Part shown: piece after piece, positions 28,994 through 39,452 of the stretch
Numbering within the stretch: position 1 is the first letter of the stretch
Layout of the letters: every line of letters begins with the position of its first letter
Assembly (NCBI RefSeq): GCF_017742995.1
Contig: NZ_CP072426.1
Location: forward strand, 1,237,392-1,301,391
Source of the DNA: Pseudoalteromonas viridis
GTDB lineage: Bacteria; Pseudomonadota; Gammaproteobacteria; Enterobacterales; Alteromonadaceae
DNA: 64,000 bases
Direction: 5' to 3'
The notes under the pieces: generated by a model
Database searches by the model: none
The model's input: only the letters and a program-made list of their open reading frames with translations
What the model was told of the DNA's origin: nothing
Program-made: the position numbers and the translations under genes

Positions 28994-29020
28994 AAAAAGG
29001 CGCCAACTGGCGCCTTTTTT
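28994..29020. terminator. Bidirectional terminator
   Basis: GGCGCC-AACT-GGCGCC flanked by A5 on the left and T6 on the right lies between the convergent genes ending at 28976 and 29029 and can serve both. Confidence 0.88.
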
Positions 29021-29028
29021 ATGAGTAT

Positions 29029-30402
29029 TTAATGAGCCAATATGCCCAGTCGCTGCATCAGACTTTGATAGGGAGAGTACTTATGCAAAGGGGTAAAAAC
29101 CGGGTCAACCGCAGCCCACAGCATGGCCTGCTGACGCGCCTCAAACGCCTGGTTCAGATAAGTGACAGCAAGCTCATGCTCACCGGCCATCACGGCGTAA
29201 CGCGCCAATGACATGGGCGGTGTGTAATGACCAATCTCTGCGCGTAATGGATCTTCATGCAACAGCCAGCGATATACGCCGGGTAAGCCATCACGATTAA
29301 ATGCCAACTCAGCCTGCGCTATTAATTGCGAGCTGTAACCGGCATCCTGCATCACCCATTTCATCTCGGCAAAGGCCTTATCGTACTCACCCAGCTGCTC
29401 GTACACCGTACGTAAACAGGTATGGTAAAAGCGGTTGCTGTCGCTGTAGGGCTGCAATTTGAGCAAAGCATTTAACGCGGCTTCATGGCGCTGACTCATG
29501 GTATATACCCAGGCCACACTCTCGCTGGAATAGCCATTGGCCTCTAACAGGCGGTACTGCTCAATGTGCTCAAGCGCCCCCTGAAAATCGCCCCGCGCCA
29601 GCAAATACTGCCCATACCAGTGATGCCCTTGTGCACTGGGTAACGCCGCTTTGAAGTAATGTCCGGCAGCTAAGGGGTCGAAGTCGATGAGCATGATCAG
29701 CTGTGCCATCAGCAGATTTGCCTGCACATGCTCCGGGATTTTGGCCAGAACCGACGTCAGCAGCGCATGGGCGCGGTTACGATTGCGTGCGTTACGCTGT
29801 CGATCGGCGAGTAACTGGCGCAGATAGGCATCCGCCAGCCACACTTGTGGCTCTGTGAGATCTGAGCGGGTTAACGTCAGCGGTTGTAACAGGGCAATGC
29901 TCTGCGCAACGGCGGTGGGGTCGTTATTGAGCAGGTAACGGGCTTTTTTAAAGTTTTCGGCCTGCTCAGGCGACATAGGCTCGGGCGCTGAGGAGATACT
30001 AAACTGGCTACCCAACAACACCACGCCAAGTAAACACAGTGCTGCCGAGAGTATCAGATAACGCGGCAGCAGTGGCTTATCCTCACCGATGTTCGGACCC
30101 ACCCAGCGATAACCCACACCCGACACCGTTTTGATATACCTGGGTTGTTTAACGCTGTCACCCAATAGCTTGCGCAGGCCGTTCACCGTGACATAAATGG
30201 CGTCTTCGCTGACCACCCGGCCCGGCCATAAGGCATTGAAGATCTGCTCTTTTGTCACATCCTGGCTGGCATGCGTCATGAGCAAAGTCAGCAATGCATA
30301 CTGCTTGTCATCCAGCGAGATCACCCGCTGATTGCTATGTAACTGCTGATGCTGATGATTAAGCACCCAATCTGGTTTGGGAATGATGTTGACCGTCGCC
30401 AT
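29029..30402 (-). CDS. CadC/ToxR-like membrane transcriptional regulator with TPR-like periplasmic domain
   Basis: 457 residues: an N-terminal OmpR-type winged helix (about 10-103; ISLDDKQYALLTLLM, VTVNGLRKLLGD, RYIKTVSGVGYRWVG), one membrane helix (about 113-135, YLILSAALCLLGVVLLG), and a C-terminal helical-repeat domain with TPR features (YDKAFAEMKWV, ELAVTYLNQAFEARQQ). This is the layout of CadC-family one-component regulators, which bind DNA while anchored in the inner membrane. The target is unknown; the GlyGly-CTERM gene or the VOC gene are nearest. Confidence 0.9.
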   Translation of the reverse strand: MATVNIIPKPDWVLNHQHQQLHSNQRVISLDDKQYALLTLLMTHASQDVTKEQIFNALWPGRVVSEDAIYVTVNGLRKLLGDSVKQPRYIKTVSGVGYRWVGPNIGEDKPLLPRYLILSAALCLLGVVLLGSQFSISSAPEPMSPEQAENFKKARYLLNNDPTAVAQSIALLQPLTLTRSDLTEPQVWLADAYLRQLLADRQRNARNRNRAHALLTSVLAKIPEHVQANLLMAQLIMLIDFDPLAAGHYFKAALPSAQGHHWYGQYLLARGDFQGALEHIEQYRLLEANGYSSESVAWVYTMSQRHEAALNALLKLQPYSDSNRFYHTCLRTVYEQLGEYDKAFAEMKWVMQDAGYSSQLIAQAELAFNRDGLPGVYRWLLHEDPLRAEIGHYTPPMSLARYAVMAGEHELAVTYLNQAFEARQQAMLWAAVDPVFTPLHKYSPYQSLMQRLGILAH

Positions 30403-30486
30403 CCCGGCAGCCTCTGATAGAACCCTTTCTGACTGCCGATGATAAGGTAAATTTTTTGTAAAGTCTCGTACCGATTTATCGTTTGA

Positions 30487-30900
30487 CTAATCGCTGTTGC
30501 GCTCAGCGGGTATATCACTCAGATATTCAACAAATTCTACCTCAAACCCGGCCGGGTCGATAAAGTAAACATTTTTACGGTGCGGATGCTGCGCCCCGTC
30601 TTTATCCACCGGATACCCGGCCTGGTTGAGCCGCGCTATAACCGCGTCCACCGATTGCACCACATAAGCAAAATGCGCCAGCCCTACCGAGTGACCCGTG
30701 AGTTCACGGTTGCTGCCCTCACCATGATCACTAAAGGCAATATAATGGTAGTCATCGCCAAAATGCAGCCAGTTTCTGGCCTTGCCGTGCCAGCTGCCGC
30801 TGCCCTCACTGCGCACATACCAGTGTGGAAAAGCAGCACGATAAAACTTGAGTGCCTGCTCAATGTCGTCAACAACTAAATTTACATGTTCCAGATACAT
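30487..30900 (-). CDS. VOC-superfamily (glyoxalase-like) protein
   Basis: 137 residues with the paired beta-alpha-beta-beta-beta modules of the vicinal-oxygen-chelate fold: MYLEHVNLVVDDIEQALKFYRAAF at the start, HFAYVVQSVDAVIARLNQAGYPVDKDG in the middle, and VYFIDPAGFEVEFVEYL at the end. His5 and Glu at FEVEFVEY are candidate metal ligands. The substrate is unknown. It is preceded nine bases upstream by a 26-codon ORF and a SoxR-type promoter, suggesting a role in resistance to redox-cycling or electrophilic compounds. Confidence 0.9.
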   Translation of the reverse strand: MYLEHVNLVVDDIEQALKFYRAAFPHWYVRSEGSGSWHGKARNWLHFGDDYHYIAFSDHGEGSNRELTGHSVGLAHFAYVVQSVDAVIARLNQAGYPVDKDGAQHPHRKNVYFIDPAGFEVEFVEYLSDIPAERNSD

Positions 30901-30909
30901 AACAGCTCC

Positions 30910-30990
30910 TTATTTATTCTGCATTGTGGTGTTAAATGTACGCAGCAACTGCGCGGTAAAAGACGCTTTGGTAAGCATAAACGTTTGCAT
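30910..30990 (-). CDS. 26-residue leader ORF upstream of the VOC gene
   Basis: The ORF starts ATG CAA ACG TTT at 30990, runs 26 codons and stops at 30910, nine bases before the VOC start. It has a strong site AAAGGAG seven bases before the ATG. The peptide begins MQTFMLTKASFTAQ and ends FNTTMQNK. It lies just downstream of the SoxR-type promoter and so should be the first thing translated on that message. It may be a leader peptide that couples translation, or a small functional peptide. Confidence 0.6.
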   Translation of the reverse strand: MQTFMLTKASFTAQLLRTFNTTMQNK

Positions 30991-31018
30991 AATCTGACTC
31001 CTTTATTAATGTGCAGCC

Positions 31019-31049
31019 AAGATAAAACCCCAAGTTAAGTTGAGGTAAA
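31019..31049 (-). promoter_or_regulatory. SoxR/MerR-type promoter and operator of the VOC operon
   Basis: On the minus strand TTTACC (31044-31049) and TATCTT (31019-31024) have a 19-base spacer that contains CCTCAACTTAACTTGGGG (31028-31045), a near-palindrome closely matching the SoxR box and the one before the MFS gene. The -10 element is about 29 bases before the leader ORF. Confidence 0.75.
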
Positions 31050-31247
31050 GCGTTTTTTTAAAGTTTTTGCAGCTCGGATTGGAGTAATGTGATCAGGCGT
31101 AAGGTTTTTGGGGTGCCGCTTTGCTCAGCGAAACTAGACAGGCCAGGTGGCAGAAAATGATTTTGTGCAGGATGTTAATTAGTGAAAGCGATGGCTAGGG
31201 TGTGCAGGCAAGGCTAGCCAACAGGGTCAGCCTCTGTAAGTATGCTA

Positions 31248-31921
31248 TCAAAACGCGTACTGGACGTTAACGCCCCATTCACGATACTCATCCACATAGC
31301 GATATTGTGTATTCACAGACCAGGCCTGATTGAAGTGATAGCCCACAGCCAGTAAACCATATAGGTTATTTGGCGCATCACCTGACAGATGCTCGTATCC
31401 CACTGCCGCTTTGAGTGACAGATTTTCAAACAAGACCTTCTGATATTGAACACGCAGGTCCCGGAAGGCGACATTGATGGAGTTACTGGCTTTGACTAAG
31501 TTCGAGCTTGAGCCATCGTAATGCGTAGCCCAATATTCAGTGGGGAAATCGTATTCATTTTTGCTAAGCAATAAACCCACATCAATCGCCGAGGTAGTGT
31601 CCAGGTCAAAGATAAAACCACCACCCACACGATACCGGGTCAGCTCAATGCCCTGGATTGTAGTAAAGGCGCTATAGCCTGGATATGAGCCAACATGGGT
31701 CATACTTCTATCGAACTGCTCGGCATTCAGTTCAAGGTAAAACTCGTTGACACGTTTACTGAGCGTAAATTGCATCCCCCGAGAGAAGAACCCGATTTAG
31801 CGTTGTAACGTTTATACCCGGCTTCAACATAATCATAATTTACCGGCTGAACTTGCTCCGCCATCGCGCTCGTACCACACAGCAACAAAGTCAATCCAGC
31901 CAAAGAAGGTAACTGCTTCAT
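31248..31921 (-). pseudogene. Outer-membrane beta-barrel protein, frameshifted at a G5 run
   Basis: The first frame starts at 31921 (MKQLPSLAGLTLLLCGTSAMA, signal peptide) and reads VEAGYKRYNAKSGSSLGG, then shifts out of frame. The second frame resumes with MQFTLSKRV and runs to a C-terminal YAF, typical of outer-membrane barrels. One more G in the run GGGGG at 31776-31780 would restore a single 224-residue protein. The homologue at 51215-51916 is intact and aligns across the join (LALSKRFDNLYMEGRYY versus FTLSKRVNEFYLELNAE). It may be a decayed copy, a phase-variable gene, or a sequencing error. Confidence 0.8.
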
Positions 31922-32040
31922 ATCAATCCTCAATATGTACCTAAAAATGAGCGCGGTATTCTATGTATTTTTCTGCAAATAGCCAGTTTTTATTAAAGGC
32001 CTATTCCCGGCAGTACGTGCCTTAAGCGATATTAAACACC

Positions 32041-32075
32041 TTAAAACAACAACCGCAGACTATTGCCTGCGGTTG
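32041..32075 (-). terminator. Terminator of the M13 peptidase gene
   Basis: CAACCGCAG (32050-32058) pairs with CTGCGGTTG (32067-32075); on the minus strand it is followed by TTGTTTTAA, six bases after the stop at 32081. Confidence 0.75.
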
Positions 32076-32080
32076 ATACG

Positions 32081-34141
32081 CTACCAGATCTTTACTCGCT
32101 CGCTGGGCGGCCGGTAAAGCTTATCGCCCTCTTTCACAGCAAATGCCTCATAGAAAGGCGTAAAGTTAGACAGCGGGCCATTGGCACGGAACGCTTCCGG
32201 AGCATGCACATCCGTCACCAAGCGCTGACGTAACTCCGCTTCGTGCTTTTTAGTCCGCCATTTTTGCGCGTAGCCAATAAAAAACCGTTGCTCTGGCGTA
32301 TACCCATCCAGCAGCGTTTTTTCTTTACCTTGCAGAGACAAGATATAGGCCTTGTATGCCAATGTGACGCCGCCCAGATCTCCGATGTTTTCGCCCAGCG
32401 TTAAACGGCCGTCAATAGCCACATCTTCAAAAGGACGATAGCGATTAAACTGCGCAACCAGCACATCGCCACGGGCTTTGAACTCAGCCAGGTCGGGCTC
32501 TGCCCACCAGTTACGAATGTTCCCGTCACCGTCAAACTGCGCCCCCTGATCATCAAACCCATGGCTCAACTCATGACCAATGACAGAACCAATTGCACCA
32601 TAACTTACGGCATCATCGGCTAATAAATCGAACGACGGAGGCTGCAACCTGGCGGCAGGGAATACAATCTCATTTTTCAGCGGATGGTAATAGGCATTGA
32701 CCGTTTGTGGTGTCATTTCCCATTTATGCTCGTCAACCGGCTGGTTGATTTGCGCCATTTCGTATTTAAAATTATGTTGATGAGCGCGCATAACGTTGCC
32801 TACCAGGTCATCCCGGCGGATCTCAAAGTCGTAACTGCGCCAGACATCCGGATAACCAATTTTATAGCGAACCTTGGCCAGCTTTTCCTGCGCGGCGGCC
32901 TTGGTTTCGTCACTCATCCAGGTCAGCTCATTGATGCTGTCACGATAGGCCGCAATTAAGTTGCGGACCATTTCTTCCATTTTTGCTTTCGCCTGGGGTG
33001 AAAAGTGCGCTTTAACATACAGCTTACCCACTTCTTCACCCAAAGTGTCGCTGATAAGCCCCACACCCCGCTGCCAGCGAGGCTCTATCTTTTTAACATC
33101 GCGCAGCGTGCGCTTATAAAAATCGAAGTGTGCAGTGACAAATGGCGCACTCAGCTGTGGTGCAAAGTGATTCAGCGTGTGAAACCTGAGATAAGTCTGC
33201 CAGTCCTGCACCGACACCTGGTTAAACAACTCCCCCAGGCCGGTGAAGAAGTCGGGTTGCATCAGGATCACTTTATCCATTGCAGGCAACGCCATTGCCT
33301 GCGCGGCTTTTTCCCAGTTCAATTTTCCGAGTGTGGTGCGTAACTGATCGGGCGTTCGTGGGTTGTAAATAAGGCTGAGCTGGCGCGACTGCGAGCGGCT
33401 CAACATCACAGCAGCCAGTTTGGTCTCCAGCTCAAGCACCGCCTGAGCACGAACTTGCGGCTGAGGCTCACCACTGAGACGCAACAACTCAGTGACAAAT
33501 TGCAGATACTGACGGCGCGTCTGGGCCGTTTTTTCATCTTTATTAAGGTAATAATCTCTGGCAGGCATACCGGTGCCATCTTGCATAAGATACAGCACAG
33601 TGTGCGACGAGTTTTCGCCATCCGGCACCGCAAACAGCCGCAGCGGCGTTGTTACCTGAAGCGAGGTCAGTTTACCAATTAGCGTGCTTAGCTGATCATA
33701 GCTCTGTACGGCATCAATCTCAGCTAACAAGGGGTTAAGTGGTTTGAGCCCAACTTGCTCCACGCGCTCTTGATCCATAAAACTGGCATAAAAGTCACCA
33801 ATTTTTTGCTCACTACTGCCGTGCGCCCCCGACTGTTGCTGCGCTTGCTGGATCAAAGCTTTTACCGCTTCATCGGACTCGTAACGCAGCTTGTCAAAAC
33901 TACCCCACGACGAGCGCTCAGCCGGAATGGCGGTTGTGCTTAACCATTTACCATTAACATGCTGATAAAAGTCATCCTGTGGCCTGACGTTCATATCAAA
34001 GTTTTGCAGTTCAACCCCCGATTTAAGGCCATGCTGCACCTGAGCATGCACACTCTTATCGCTTGAGCTGACATGCTGAGTACAACCGCCCAACATAACC
34101 AACGCCGCCGACACAGCCAACACCAACGCGCTCTTTTTCAT
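32081..34141 (-). CDS. M13-family metallopeptidase (neprilysin/PepO-like) lipoprotein
   Basis: 686 residues. An N-terminal lipobox (LVMLGGC) makes it a lipoprotein. The body is the M13 fold with the zinc motif HELSH in GSVIGHELSHGFDDQG, the third zinc ligand in GENIGDLGG, and the conserved NAYYHPLKNEIVFPA. Members cleave oligopeptides. Length and motifs are complete. The start has AAGGATAGTAGGG upstream. Confidence 0.96.
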   Translation of the reverse strand: MKKSALVLAVSAALVMLGGCTQHVSSSDKSVHAQVQHGLKSGVELQNFDMNVRPQDDFYQHVNGKWLSTTAIPAERSSWGSFDKLRYESDEAVKALIQQAQQQSGAHGSSEQKIGDFYASFMDQERVEQVGLKPLNPLLAEIDAVQSYDQLSTLIGKLTSLQVTTPLRLFAVPDGENSSHTVLYLMQDGTGMPARDYYLNKDEKTAQTRRQYLQFVTELLRLSGEPQPQVRAQAVLELETKLAAVMLSRSQSRQLSLIYNPRTPDQLRTTLGKLNWEKAAQAMALPAMDKVILMQPDFFTGLGELFNQVSVQDWQTYLRFHTLNHFAPQLSAPFVTAHFDFYKRTLRDVKKIEPRWQRGVGLISDTLGEEVGKLYVKAHFSPQAKAKMEEMVRNLIAAYRDSINELTWMSDETKAAAQEKLAKVRYKIGYPDVWRSYDFEIRRDDLVGNVMRAHQHNFKYEMAQINQPVDEHKWEMTPQTVNAYYHPLKNEIVFPAARLQPPSFDLLADDAVSYGAIGSVIGHELSHGFDDQGAQFDGDGNIRNWWAEPDLAEFKARGDVLVAQFNRYRPFEDVAIDGRLTLGENIGDLGGVTLAYKAYILSLQGKEKTLLDGYTPEQRFFIGYAQKWRTKKHEAELRQRLVTDVHAPEAFRANGPLSNFTPFYEAFAVKEGDKLYRPPSERVKIW

Positions 34142-34362
34142 CCCTACTATCCTTAATATTGTTATTATTCATATTTTTAGAGCCGAACTATCTCTCATCA
34201 CAAAAAGCATTGCAAGGCGGAGTTAACCCGGTCGTAGCACAATTTTGTAAGAAATTATCTATACCTTTCATTGTATTAACACTTGCCCCTCATCGTACGC
34301 TGGTTGTTGGTTTGGTGTATGTGAGGACTCTGATCAACATGCACCTTCAGTTCGTCATGCTC

Positions 34363-35493
34363 CAGTTTCGCCCCGCGAGTTCAGGGAACACATTTTTTGA
34401 TAAGTGGCTGACCATGCTGATCGGCGGTTCAGCCCCGTGCGTACGGGGAACACATCGACATCAACAATACCTAGTTGAATCCATTCGGTTCAGCCCCGTG
34501 CGTACGGGGAACACAGTATTCGTTTCCAGCTTAGCAATTGTGGCCGCGGTTCAGCCCCGTGCGTACGGGGAACACATAAGCATTTGGTGGATGCGTCGTT
34601 GGTAATGCGGTTCAGCCCCGTGCGTACGGGGAACACTTCATTCGATAGTTTAAGCGCGATTTTTAGCCGCGGTTCAGCCCCGTGCGTACGGGGAACACTC
34701 GCTCAACAATCTCAAGCACCAGGCGGCTCTCGGTTCAGCCCCGTGCGTACGGGGAACACATGTACGGTGCTGTGAATGTTGCAATGCCTGGCGGTTCAGC
34801 CCCGTGCGTACGGGGAACACATGCCAGCTTAAGTTCGCTAAGGCTGAAATCACGGTTCAGCCCCGTGCGTACGGGGAACACGTAGAGCCGGATGACGATA
34901 GCGGTAAATTTCAACGGTTCAGCCCCGTGCGTACGGGGAACACTATTATTAACGCTGTTTGATGCATTAAAAGACCGGTTCAGCCCCGTGCGTACGGGGA
35001 ACACGTTTTAGGTTAAAAAAATCCATTATGCGGCGTCCGGTTCAGCCCCGTGCATACGGGGAACACCCACGCCATCGCGCACGCCGTTCAGGCTCTGGCG
35101 GTTCAGCCCCGTGCGTACGGGGAACACAATATATCAAAAATGATATTGAAATATATCAACGGTTCAGCCCCGTGCGTACGGGGAACACCGTTTGTGCGTG
35201 CATACCCATAGTTATTGCACCGGTTCAGCCCCGTGCGTACGGGGAACACGCTTAGAGTCTGGCCCAACTACAAACCCGCTACGGTTCAGCCCCGTGCGTA
35301 CGGGGAACACGTTGCGGTCAGGGTGGTTTAGCATACCGTAAACGGTTCAGCCCCGTGCGTACGGGGAACACAAGTTGACCGCTGCCGTTTACTGTTAATT
35401 CCGCGGTTCAGCCCCGTGCGTACGGGGAACACGATCTCTGCGTCAGCGTACCAAACGTCATTAACGGTTCAGCCCCGTGCGTACGGGGAACAC
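34363..35493 (-). CRISPR. CRISPR array 1, type I-E, 19 repeats
   Basis: A 29-base repeat (on the plus strand it starts CGGTTCAGCCCCGTGCGTAC and ends GGGGAACAC) recurs with 32-base spacers; four spacers are 33 bases. Eighteen repeats are near-identical (one has GCAT for GCGT, at 35038), and the first, at 34363, is degenerate. The read orientation is the minus strand, where each repeat begins GTGTTCCCCGTACGCACGGGG, the I-E type with a palindromic stem. The degenerate repeat is thus the leader-distal end, and the leader is on the right beside cas2. Confidence 0.99.
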
Positions 35494-35648
35494 TCTAAAA
35501 TTATATACTTGTTTTTTATAAAGAAAAAACACACTTAAAAATCCACCAAAAATATTGGGTACAAACATATCTATTTTTTGAGCTTTAAATCTCAATATCC
35601 AACTTGTTAAAGAGCAATAAATCACAGATGGAATGAAGGAATAATTCG
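35494..35648 (-). promoter_or_regulatory. CRISPR array 1 leader
   Basis: AT-rich stretch between the last repeat and cas2. It shares with the array 2 leader a block starting TCTAAAATTATATACTTG directly after the repeat and ACCAAAAATATTGGGTACAA about 50 bases further on. These conserved blocks mark the acquisition-side end of the array. Confidence 0.85.
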
Positions 35649-36883
<1,235 letters not shown>

Positions 36884-36954
36884 TCCCTGCACTCCTGAAT
36901 TGAATAAAAGATTAGTGAAGAAAGAAGGCGAGTCGCCCCGCCTTACTGATTAGA

Positions 36955-37632
36955 TTACAAAGGTTTAATCAACATCATCCCACAGCCAAAAGCTTTGGAG
37001 CGGCCGATGCCGTTGAATAATGCCTGCTCCAGTTTTTGCACATCGGTGATTTTCGCCACACCAAAATAGTCCAGTGTGCTTAACTGGATGGGCCTGGCCC
37101 CGTCTTTTTTAACCACTTTATGCTGCTTGTAATTGCTGAACTCAATACACTGAGTCAGCAACTCCAGACCACCCTTTTGTAGTTTTTTGTCAAGCCAGGC
37201 TTTTGCAGCAATATCAACAGCTTCATTCACGTTGCTATTTGCTCTTTGAGCCTGTTTTTTGGCATGCATCAAAACATCGTGACGGCGAGTTTTCTCTCCT
37301 TTTGGCGTAATATCTACCGTGGGGTTAGCTCGCAACGAAAACTGAACCAGCCCAGCATCTTTGAGTTGTTCCGGCTGTGTTTGAGTAACTATTTTCCAGC
37401 TTTTAATCGCTTCTTTTAGCTGACGTTTTGAGCGAATAAATACTGTTGGCACTGGCAGGGCCATATCCACACGAAACATAAAATCAGCCTGAGTCAGCTC
37501 GCTGTCAACAAAACAACGCCACACCCACTGATGCTGCTTGTAAAGATCATCAGGATGTAAAAACCCAAGATCTTCTCCCGCCTGGTCAGGATCAAAATAC
37601 AATCGGCTCTCGTACCAGAGAATGTCAGACAT
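36955..37632 (-). CDS. cas6e: Cas6e pre-crRNA endonuclease
   Basis: 225 residues with the tandem ferredoxin-like layout of Cas6e (CasE/Cse3) and the C-terminal Gly-rich loop GIGRSKAFGCGMMLI, which contacts the repeat hairpin. It cuts at the 3' base of the repeat stem and stays in Cascade. It overlaps cas5 by eight bases. Confidence 0.95.
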   Translation of the reverse strand: MSDILWYESRLYFDPDQAGEDLGFLHPDDLYKQHQWVWRCFVDSELTQADFMFRVDMALPVPTVFIRSKRQLKEAIKSWKIVTQTQPEQLKDAGLVQFSLRANPTVDITPKGEKTRRHDVLMHAKKQAQRANSNVNEAVDIAAKAWLDKKLQKGGLELLTQCIEFSNYKQHKVVKKDGARPIQLSTLDYFGVAKITDVQKLEQALFNGIGRSKAFGCGMMLIKPL

Positions 37633-38302
37633 ATAGCACTTCCTCCGTATCTACCAATCCCCAACTGCTTTTAACGCTTCTAAATGTAAAGGCCCGGTGG
37701 TTTATCTCAAAGCTCAGTGGCACGTCATGCCGTTGCTCCGTGCCTTCTTGTGCTTCGCTGTCTATGATGTATTTCACCGGTGTTCCGTTTATCTTTTCAT
37801 GCTCGGCTTGCATTCTTGGCGCTTGTTGCAACGCCTGCTCTAAAGGTAACCCTAAACAAGCATTGTGAGGATCAACTAACGGAATGCCCGGCAAATAGGA
37901 CTTACGCCCTAAAAACTGCGGCCAAACCGGGTTTAACAAGGCATGATGCAGTTTTTTAAGCAAAACCACGTCGCCTTCAAAGCCTACCCAAAAGGCAGCA
38001 TCCGCCAGATAAGCTCGGTGCGACAACTGCGTGTCCGGCTTGCCACCGTCAGCCTTTGCCACATTCAGCGCCGTTTGATAATCAAATGCCAGATCGCCTG
38101 GTTTATCTATGCGCACGCCCATTCGCAATGCAGTAAGATCATTCAGAGGCTCATTTCGCTCACGTCCTAGCGATGCGCACAGCAAACCGATCACACCACT
38201 TTTTGTCGGATCAAGCTGAGTATTGCGCAGTTCAAAGGCACTTTTTAGCCCCCATGACTGCATTGGTCCGGCTAGTCGGATCAACAAAGTGCTCATTGAC
38301 AC
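37625..38302 (-). CDS. cas5e: Cas5e Cascade subunit
   Basis: 225 residues beginning MSMSTLLIRLAGPMQSWGLKSAFELRNT, the I-E Cas5 (CasD) signature: LxGPMQSWG near the N-terminus. It binds the 5' handle of the crRNA. It overlaps cas7 by ten bases and cas6e by eight. Confidence 0.96.
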   Translation of the reverse strand: MSMSTLLIRLAGPMQSWGLKSAFELRNTQLDPTKSGVIGLLCASLGRERNEPLNDLTALRMGVRIDKPGDLAFDYQTALNVAKADGGKPDTQLSHRAYLADAAFWVGFEGDVVLLKKLHHALLNPVWPQFLGRKSYLPGIPLVDPHNACLGLPLEQALQQAPRMQAEHEKINGTPVKYIIDSEAQEGTEQRHDVPLSFEINHRAFTFRSVKSSWGLVDTEEVLYV

Positions 38303-39438
38303 TCCAAAGCACCTTGCAGTGCATCAAGCATCTGAGCTTCCAGTTGTGCAATGGTGCCACTGTCTTTGTCCTGATACTCTTCCAGATTGTCGATGTAAGT
38401 GCTGCGGCCCTCAAAAATAAAGCCCGATTCGCCATACATAGCCGCCAGCTTCTTGGCGAACATTTCCAGTTTTTGTGCCGACTGGTGCTCAAGCTCCGCT
38501 TCATCAGGCTTGTCTATCATTACCGCCTGAGTAAATGCGTTGCTCAGAGACCAGGGCGCACCACCTTTGCGTACATTCACTTTGATATAGCTTGGCGGAT
38601 TCTGCGCCGCAAAACTGTTTTGTTTACCCGAAGGCACCGCCTGAACTAACGCCCGGAAAAACCCTTTTACCGCGCCAGTCACCTGTTCCTTATCCTGCCC
38701 AAGATTGGCCGCCAGTTTATCTATATTGATCTGGGCATAGCGGTAATAACAGGCACTGTTAAAGTAAACGCCACCCATCATGCCAGAGCCTTGCTCACCT
38801 GCCTGTAACTCATCGTCCACAGCAGTGAAAAAATCCATGGCTGGTGTAACGATATTGGTTGAAATTGCATGGGCCACCTGGCACGCCGCATCAACATTAA
38901 TATTGTTGTTGTCCGCGACCATACGGCCGAATAGTGCGATATCTGCGGCGAAAGACTTACCCTCTTTTACAAACACATCGCCCACCGCTTTGGTGATGGC
39001 TTTGTCCAGCTTGTCTGCCTGAAACTCACTAAAGTGCGCCTCAGCAATCGCTTTCAAAGCACTCACTTCATTTAATCCAAGAAACAGCAGATATTCTGTT
39101 TTAAACGGATGCTTTTTGTCTTTGCTCAGGCTCAGCTTTACCTGTTCTAACAACTTTTGTGCGACGGTTTCGCTTTGCTTTTCGTCATTACCATTAGCAA
39201 TCAGGTGATCACGGATGTCGATGGCTAGCTTACGAGTGCGTACCGCACGATCGCCCTGATGCTCTACCACTGCATCGTTAAATGCCCCATGTGTACGGAT
39301 CGCACGCTTCTGACACTGGCTTGAGATACGCGCCCGTTGTGAACCACCGAACACACAAGATTTTGGCGTATTGGTATCGTCGCGGTTTAGGTTGCTGGGG
39401 GCAAAGTTCTGTAATACATGAAATTCGATAAAAGACAT
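38293..39438 (-). CDS. cas7e: Cas7e Cascade backbone
   Basis: 381 residues. It starts MSFIEFHVLQNFAPSNLNRDDTNTPKSCVFGG, the I-E Cas7 (CasC/Cse4) pattern, with SRISSQC-type contacts (RARISSQCQKRAIR). It forms the six-subunit crRNA backbone. AAAGGAG lies eight bases before the ATG. Confidence 0.97.
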   Translation of the reverse strand: MSFIEFHVLQNFAPSNLNRDDTNTPKSCVFGGSQRARISSQCQKRAIRTHGAFNDAVVEHQGDRAVRTRKLAIDIRDHLIANGNDEKQSETVAQKLLEQVKLSLSKDKKHPFKTEYLLFLGLNEVSALKAIAEAHFSEFQADKLDKAITKAVGDVFVKEGKSFAADIALFGRMVADNNNINVDAACQVAHAISTNIVTPAMDFFTAVDDELQAGEQGSGMMGGVYFNSACYYRYAQINIDKLAANLGQDKEQVTGAVKGFFRALVQAVPSGKQNSFAAQNPPSYIKVNVRKGGAPWSLSNAFTQAVMIDKPDEAELEHQSAQKLEMFAKKLAAMYGESGFIFEGRSTYIDNLEEYQDKDSGTIAQLEAQMLDALQGALECQ

Positions 39439-39452
39439 AAGATAACTCCTTT

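Noticed and set aside
34142..34362. 220 bases between the M13 peptidase and array 1 as a possible leader
   Set aside because: The leader blocks are on the other side of the array and the repeat on this side is degenerate, so this is the trailer end.
34159..35255. Several ORFs with repeating FSPVRTGNT / SAPCVRGT / VQPRAYGEH peptides
   Set aside because: These are translations of the CRISPR repeats of array 1, not proteins.
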